Shown here: in pieces, positions 6,771 to 10,530 of the stretch
Layout of the letters: each line of letters opens with the position of its first letter
Position numbering within the stretch: position 1 is the first letter of the stretch
Assembly (NCBI GenBank): GCA_016840125.1
Contig: JAEOSY010000138.1
Coordinates: 1 to 10,530 of the forward strand
Origin: Candidatus Helarchaeota archaeon
GTDB lineage: Archaea > Asgardarchaeota > Lokiarchaeia > Helarchaeales > HEL-GB-A
Length of the DNA: 10,530 nt
Reading direction: 5' to 3'
The notes under the pieces: generated by a model
Seen by the model: only the letters and a program-made list of their open reading frames with translations
Databases searched by the model: none
Told to the model about the DNA's origin: nothing
Position numbers and translations under genes: made by a program

Positions 6771-6775
6771 GGTGA
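6771..6775 (+). promoter_or_regulatory. Shine-Dalgarno site of the first AMP-forming synthetase gene
   Basis: GGTGA followed by AGGAAC and ATG gives a good archaeal Shine-Dalgarno at six-base spacing. It supports the start at 6782, which also matches the MLIGD N-terminus of the paralogue downstream. Confidence 0.7.
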
Positions 6776-6781
6776 AGGAAC

Positions 6782-8389
6782 ATGTTAATTGGTGATTTAG
6801 TTACACGATGTGCGACGCAACCCCACATAGGAAGAAGAACTGCCATACTTTTTAAAGATCGGGTTTATACATGGACGCAAGTGAATGAAGCTGTAAATTC
6901 GCTTGCACATGCTCTTCAAGAAATGGGAGTTACGAAAGGGGATAGGATTGCACTGATAATGCGAAATTCAGATGCAATTATCCTTGCAGAATATGCGCTC
7001 TCTAAAATAGCAGTTGTCTGTCCTATTAATTACTTAATCTCTAAAAAGGAAATGGCATACATTCTGAATGATAGTGACGCAAAAATTTTGATCATCAGCA
7101 ATAATCTCTTGCATAATATTGCCCATATTAAAGCAGAGTGTTCAAAACTTGAGAAAATCATAGTGTATTCGCAAGATGGAAGTGCGGTTCCGGAAGAGTA
7201 CATCAACTTTGATGACTTGATAACGAACTATTCCAAGGAAGAACCTACCCCCTCAGAACCGTTGGATGACAGGGAATTGGCATATTTGATGTATACTGGA
7301 GGTACCACCGGCTTGCCAAAAGGAGTCATGCTCTCACACCATAATTTAATTATCAATAGCTTAACCTCATTGGCAACATATACCATTAAGATAGACCAAG
7401 ATGAAAATCTTGTTCTATTAGCACTCCCCATCTTTCATGCAGCTGCAAATATAGGAGTTATACAGGCCATACTTGTCGGTAATACGATGGTTGTATTAGA
7501 TGGGTTCGTAATTTCAAAATTTCTAGAAACGATGGTGAAATATAAGTGCATAGGTTTTGGTTTGGTTCCTACAATGCTTAATTTATTAATTAATTCTCCA
7601 GAAATTAAGAATTATAGAGATTATCTACCAAATATTAAATTAATAATTTATGGCGCCTCACCGATTGCCCCATCAGTACTGCGGCAAGCTATAGAAACCT
7701 TTCCGAACGCCGATGTATTTCAGTTCTTTGGTCAAACCGAGTACTCCCCCGTTATTACAGTTATGGACTCTCTAGATCATGAGAATGCACTGCTACCGGG
7801 AAACGAGTACCTATTAAGTTCAGCGGGGCGTGCTATGGGTGGGACCGATGTCAAAATTGTTGATATGGATGGTAAAGAGGTTCCAGTGGGTGAGATAGGA
7901 GAAATCATTTGCAGGGGGGATAGTACTATGCTGGGTTATTGGAAGCAACCAGAGAAGACAGCGCAGACAATCAAAGAGGGATGGTTATTTACCGGCGATA
8001 TGGGGCGCATGGATGAAGATGGCTATATTTTTATAATGGATCGAAGGAAAGACATGATTATTTCAGGTGGAGAAAATATCTATACGAAGGAGGTTGAGGA
8101 TGCCCTCTATACTCACCCTGCTGTACTCGAATGCGCCGTCATTGGGATCCCCGATGACCGTTGGGGGGAAGCAGTGCACGCCATAGTTGTTCTTCAGCGA
8201 GGGTATAAAAAAGGAGATAATGTGACCGAGGAGGAACTTATCGCCCATGTAAAAGATCAAATTGCCCGCTATAAAGCGCCGAAAAGTATCAAGTTCAAGC
8301 GAGATCTGCCGAAAAGTGCACAAGGAAAGATCTTAAAAAAGAATTTGCGTAAAAAGCACTGGGGCGGGCGTGAAAGGCGAGTTTCATAG
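6782..8389 (+). CDS. AMP-forming acyl-CoA synthetase (ANL superfamily), copy 1
   Basis: A 535-residue adenylating enzyme that activates a carboxylic acid with ATP to acyl-AMP and then acyl-CoA, in the cytosol. ANL core motifs are all present: the P-loop YTGGTTGLPKG (171-181), YGASPIAPSVL (290-300), the adenylate-binding FFGQTEYSP (315-323), the ribose-binding D406 in TGD, the hinge DRRKD (420-424), SGGENIYTKEVED (428-440) and the C-terminal catalytic Lys K516 in PKSAQGKILKK. Length is normal for a medium/long-chain fatty-acid-CoA ligase-like protein. The acyl substrate cannot be read from sequence. It has a divergent promoter region, a good GGTGA site, and a strong T-tract after its end, so it may be monocistronic. 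The paralogue at 8726 is nearly identical in the C-terminal domain but quite different around residues 185-265, the region that shapes the acyl pocket, which suggests different substrates. Confidence 0.95.
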   Translation: MLIGDLVTRCATQPHIGRRTAILFKDRVYTWTQVNEAVNSLAHALQEMGVTKGDRIALIMRNSDAIILAEYALSKIAVVCPINYLISKKEMAYILNDSDAKILIISNNLLHNIAHIKAECSKLEKIIVYSQDGSAVPEEYINFDDLITNYSKEEPTPSEPLDDRELAYLMYTGGTTGLPKGVMLSHHNLIINSLTSLATYTIKIDQDENLVLLALPIFHAAANIGVIQAILVGNTMVVLDGFVISKFLETMVKYKCIGFGLVPTMLNLLINSPEIKNYRDYLPNIKLIIYGASPIAPSVLRQAIETFPNADVFQFFGQTEYSPVITVMDSLDHENALLPGNEYLLSSAGRAMGGTDVKIVDMDGKEVPVGEIGEIICRGDSTMLGYWKQPEKTAQTIKEGWLFTGDMGRMDEDGYIFIMDRRKDMIISGGENIYTKEVEDALYTHPAVLECAVIGIPDDRWGEAVHAIVVLQRGYKKGDNVTEEELIAHVKDQIARYKAPKSIKFKRDLPKSAQGKILKKNLRKKHWGGRERRVS

Positions 8390-8417
8390 TGATTCTGAAA
8401 TAAATTACGATTATAAC

Positions 8418-8445
8418 CTCTTTTTTTTACTTTCTTATTATTTGT
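8418..8445 (+). terminator. T-tract terminator after the first AMP-forming synthetase
   Basis: About 30 bases after the stop codon the plus strand has CTC, eight T, then a further T-rich run to 8445. There is no hairpin. This fits archaeal oligo-T termination and would separate the first synthetase from the downstream genes. Confidence 0.5.
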
Positions 8446-8455
8446 TATAATAGGA

Positions 8456-8671
8456 TTGGTTTATATTCTCAACATATACCGGATAGTTTTATTACTCTAT
8501 TTAACACATATCGAACTCCCTTGGGATTTGACTCATTCAATCTTCCTCTACTTAACTGGCGGTGTCGGTGCTCTCTTATTAGTTTATTTGCTCTATTTGT
8601 GGATCTCAGAATTATTCATTGCCATTTATTCCATTCCATTATTATTTTTTCCAAAATCAAAACCCTCTTAA
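8456..8671 (+). CDS. Possible small membrane protein (TTG start)
   Basis: A 71-codon frame between the two synthetases. The translation is strongly hydrophobic: one segment near residues 4-20 and a longer one around 27-64 that contains TGGVGALLLVYLLYLW, ending in a basic tail (PKSKPS). This would make a two- or three-span membrane protein. The only conventional start is a TTG at 8456, with TAGGA just upstream; the frame contains no ATG and is open back to 8417, where the added residues are also hydrophobic. Against it, T-rich DNA gives hydrophobic translations by chance, and the upstream T-tract looks like a terminator. For it, the Gly-rich membrane helix, Trp placement and basic tail look protein-like. 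It could also be a decayed remnant. The 8390-8725 stretch otherwise shows only the T-tract and TATA-like sequence. Confidence 0.4.
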   Translation: MVYILNIYRIVLLLYLTHIELPWDLTHSIFLYLTGGVGALLLVYLLYLWISELFIAIYSIPLLFFPKSKPS

Positions 8672-8682
8672 TTTATTAATCA

Positions 8683-8717
8683 AAATATACATATCACAAT
8701 TACCAAATAAAAGGGGA
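8683..8717 (+). promoter_or_regulatory. TATA-like box and Shine-Dalgarno of the second synthetase
   Basis: AAATATACATAT (8683-8694) is TATA-like and lies about 30-40 bases before the ATG at 8726. GGGGA (8713-8717) is a Shine-Dalgarno candidate eight bases before the start. Together they suggest the second synthetase can be transcribed separately from the first. The box-to-start distance is short, so the exact transcription start is uncertain. Confidence 0.4.
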
Positions 8718-8725
8718 AGTAATAT

Positions 8726-10342
8726 ATGTTAATAGGAGATTGTGTCGCCCGCAACGCGCGGCAACCACACTTAAAAAAGCGGAAAGCGTTGATTTATAAG
8801 GACAGGGCTTATACATGGGAAGAATTAAATGAGGCAGCGAACTCGCTGACCCATGCAGTTCAAGATATGGGTATGAAAAAGGATGATAAAATTGCACTTC
8901 TTTTGTATAATTCAGATGCAATAGTTCTTTGTTATTACGGCATAACAAAGGTTGCTCCAGTTGTTCCAATCAATTTTATGCTGAATAAGAAGGAAATTGC
9001 CTTTATTATCAATGACAGTGAATCAAGAATCTTATTTATCAGTAATTCATTGTTATATATGATTGACTATTTGAAAGCAGAATGTCCAAAAATCGAAAAA
9101 ATCATAGTTTATGATCAGGACGGCTCTGGAGTCCCCTCGAAATTTATCAATTTTGATGACCTCAGTCAAAATTATTCGAAAGAGGAGCCTATACCCTCTG
9201 AGCCAATTTCCAGTCGCGATATGGCGATGATTCAATATACCGGTGGAACTACCGGACTTCCAAAAGGCGTAATGCTGAGTCATTTCAGTTTACTCCATAA
9301 TGGTCTTTGTGCTTGGTCCCATAATTATCATAATATGGACGTCCCTGATGAAAAGCTGAGAGTTCTAGTAGCGTTGCCGTTTTTCCACACTGGCGCTTCC
9401 GTTTCAGCATGGCAGGCAGCTCAATCAGGTTATACAATTGTTGTTCAGGATCGCTTTGTAATTAAGGAGTTCTTAGAAACACTGGTGAACGAAGAATGTA
9501 TCGGCTTCGGCCTCGTACCTACAATGTTGCAAATGATGCTTAATTCTGAGGAGCTTAAAGAAAAAAAATACCGAGATTACCTACCAAACGTGAGAATCAT
9601 TATGTATGGTGCCTCCCCCATTGCACCCTCAATCCTTCGGCAAGTAATTAAAACATTCTCTAACGCAAATCTTTTTCAGGTTTATGGATGCACAGAATTT
9701 TCACCAATAATGACAATGTTGTTGGCAGAAGACCATAGGCAAGCAATGGAAGGAAATGACTACCTTTTGCTCTCTGCGGGAAGAGCAATAATTAGCACCG
9801 ATGTCCGAATAGTGGATCTGGATGGAAAGGATGTCAAACTAGGTGAGATCGGGGAAATAATCGGGAAAGGGGAGGGGGTAATGATGGGATACTGGAATTT
9901 ACCAGAGAAAACACAGGCAACAATAAGGGACGGATGGCTCCGAACTGGTGATATGGGTTATATGGATGAAGAAGGGTATATCTATGTGGTGGATCGAAGT
10001 AAAGACATGATCGTTTCCGGTGGTGAGAATATTTATACGAAGGAGGTTGAAGATGCAATCTATTCCCATCCAGCAGTCTTAGAGTGTGCCGTCATTGGGA
10101 TTCCAGATGACCAATGGGGCGAGGCAGTACATGCAGTCGTTGTCTTGAAAAAAGAATACAAGAAAGGTAAAGATATTACAGAGGAGGAACTCATTGCGCA
10201 TGTGAAAGATCAAATTGCCCGTTATAAAGCACCGAAAAGTATTAAGTTCAAGCGATCATTACCCAAGAGCGCGCAAGGGAAGATCTTGAAAAAGGATTTG
10301 CGGAAAAAGCATTGGGAGGGCAAAGAAAGAAGGGTTGCCTAG
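8726..10342 (+). CDS. AMP-forming acyl-CoA synthetase (ANL superfamily), copy 2
   Basis: A 538-residue paralogue of the preceding synthetase with the same reaction: ATP-dependent formation of acyl-AMP and then acyl-CoA. Motifs: P-loop YTGGTTGLPKG (171-181), YGASPIAPSIL, adenylate-binding VYGCTEFSP (319-327), D409 in TGD, hinge DRSKD (423-427), SGGENIYTKEVED and catalytic K519 in PKSAQGKILKK. From the hinge to the C-terminus roughly five of six residues match copy 1, and both end in nearly the same basic tail (KKHW...ERRV). The stretch from about 185 to 235 matches far less well (HNGLCAWSHNYHNMD here), with a three-residue length difference in total. The start shares MLIGD with copy 1 and has GGGGA eight bases upstream. 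A tandem duplication followed by divergence of the acyl-binding part is the simplest reading. Substrate unknown; both copies look catalytically intact. Confidence 0.95.
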   Translation: MLIGDCVARNARQPHLKKRKALIYKDRAYTWEELNEAANSLTHAVQDMGMKKDDKIALLLYNSDAIVLCYYGITKVAPVVPINFMLNKKEIAFIINDSESRILFISNSLLYMIDYLKAECPKIEKIIVYDQDGSGVPSKFINFDDLSQNYSKEEPIPSEPISSRDMAMIQYTGGTTGLPKGVMLSHFSLLHNGLCAWSHNYHNMDVPDEKLRVLVALPFFHTGASVSAWQAAQSGYTIVVQDRFVIKEFLETLVNEECIGFGLVPTMLQMMLNSEELKEKKYRDYLPNVRIIMYGASPIAPSILRQVIKTFSNANLFQVYGCTEFSPIMTMLLAEDHRQAMEGNDYLLLSAGRAIISTDVRIVDLDGKDVKLGEIGEIIGKGEGVMMGYWNLPEKTQATIRDGWLRTGDMGYMDEEGYIYVVDRSKDMIVSGGENIYTKEVEDAIYSHPAVLECAVIGIPDDQWGEAVHAVVVLKKEYKKGKDITEEELIAHVKDQIARYKAPKSIKFKRSLPKSAQGKILKKDLRKKHWEGKERRVA

Positions 10343-10362
10343 ACGAAGTATTCGAGAGATAA

Positions 10363-10373
10363 GCTTTAAAATA
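10363..10373 (+). promoter_or_regulatory. TATA-like box of the 3'-terminal gene
   Basis: GCTTTAAAATA resembles an archaeal TATA box and is about 30 bases before the ATG at 10400. The predicted transcription start would fall only a few bases before that ATG, so the message could have a very short leader; no good Shine-Dalgarno is visible. Confidence 0.45.
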
Positions 10374-10399
10374 CAAATGGTAAATAAAGTGTAAAAGAT

Positions 10400-10530
10400 A
10401 TGAAGGAATTAAGTGATAAAAAGAAAGTAAAACTTCTCAGGGAAAATATATTCATCGACTACGTCGCGATAATGGATTTTTTATTTAATAAACATCCCGA
10501 TATCGCCCAAGATTTTTTTGCAAAACACGA
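10400..10530 (+). CDS. Unrecognised gene, 5' part only (runs off the window)
   Basis: The first 43 codons of a frame that stays open to the right edge. The protein begins MKELSDKKKVKLLREN and continues with a hydrophobic-aromatic helix-like stretch (FIDYVAIMDFLF) and NKHPDIAQDFFAKH. Composition is coding-like and a TATA-like box precedes it at the right distance. No family is recognisable from so short a piece; it looks soluble and helical at the start. It follows the second synthetase on the same strand, 57 bases after its stop, so it might be linked in expression or have its own promoter. Confidence 0.6.
   Translation, partial: MKELSDKKKVKLLRENIFIDYVAIMDFLFNKHPDIAQDFFAKH

Noticed and set aside
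6782..10342. The two ligases as an assembly duplication artefact
   Set aside because: The copies differ throughout at the DNA level, strongly so in the middle, and have different upstream sequences, so they are true paralogues.
1..10530. CRISPR array, tRNA/rRNA gene, insertion sequence or attachment site
   Set aside because: No spaced direct repeats, tRNA-like arms, rRNA-like stretches, transposase motifs or terminal inverted repeats were noticed on reading either strand by eye.

Overview
The window looks archaeal. The clearest sign is a strong archaeal-type Shine-Dalgarno (GAGGTGA, 4490-4496) complementary to the 3' end of archaeal 16S rRNA, with a GGTGA site before the gene at 6782. Upstream regions are AT-rich and TATA-like rather than -35/-10, gene ends carry plain T-tracts, and there is an ADP-forming acyl-CoA synthetase alpha subunit, an enzyme typical of archaeal acyl-CoA energy metabolism. 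The overall style (AT-rich, lysine-rich proteins, several AMP-forming acyl-CoA ligases) would fit an Asgard/Lokiarchaeia-like archaeon, but that lineage is inference. No rRNA, tRNA, CRISPR array or insertion sequence was seen.

Layout. (1) 1-2210, plus strand: a large putative DNA-binding nuclease with an HTH-like N-terminus, three Cys/His zinc modules and a C-terminal PD-(D/E)XK/Vsr-like domain. Its reading frame is open to the left edge, so it may be 5'-truncated. (2) 2226-6353, minus strand: a tight four-gene cluster with gaps of 14-17 bases, transcribed as helical TPR-like protein -> 110-residue charged protein -> MinD/ParA-family ATPase -> ADP-forming acyl-CoA synthetase alpha subunit. 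A small double zinc-ribbon gene (6450-6683) lies 96 bases upstream and may head the same unit. (3) 6684-6781: an AT-rich divergent promoter region. (4) 6782-10342, plus strand: two paralogous AMP-forming acyl-CoA synthetases separated by 336 bases that hold a T-tract terminator and a possible small membrane-protein ORF. (5) 10400-end: the first 43 codons of an unrecognised gene.

How the genes may work together. Three acyl-CoA-forming enzymes of two energetic types sit side by side: the AMP-forming pair can activate acids, and the ADP-forming type can conserve energy as ATP from acyl-CoA thioesters. The least expected association is the tight linkage of a MinD-like ATPase, which has Arg where MinD has its signature Lys, with an internally duplicated helical-repeat protein, a small charged protein and the ADP-forming synthetase subunit. 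This cassette is the best candidate here for an undescribed system; its function is not evident from sequence alone. The zinc-module nuclease is a second, unrelated accessory element.
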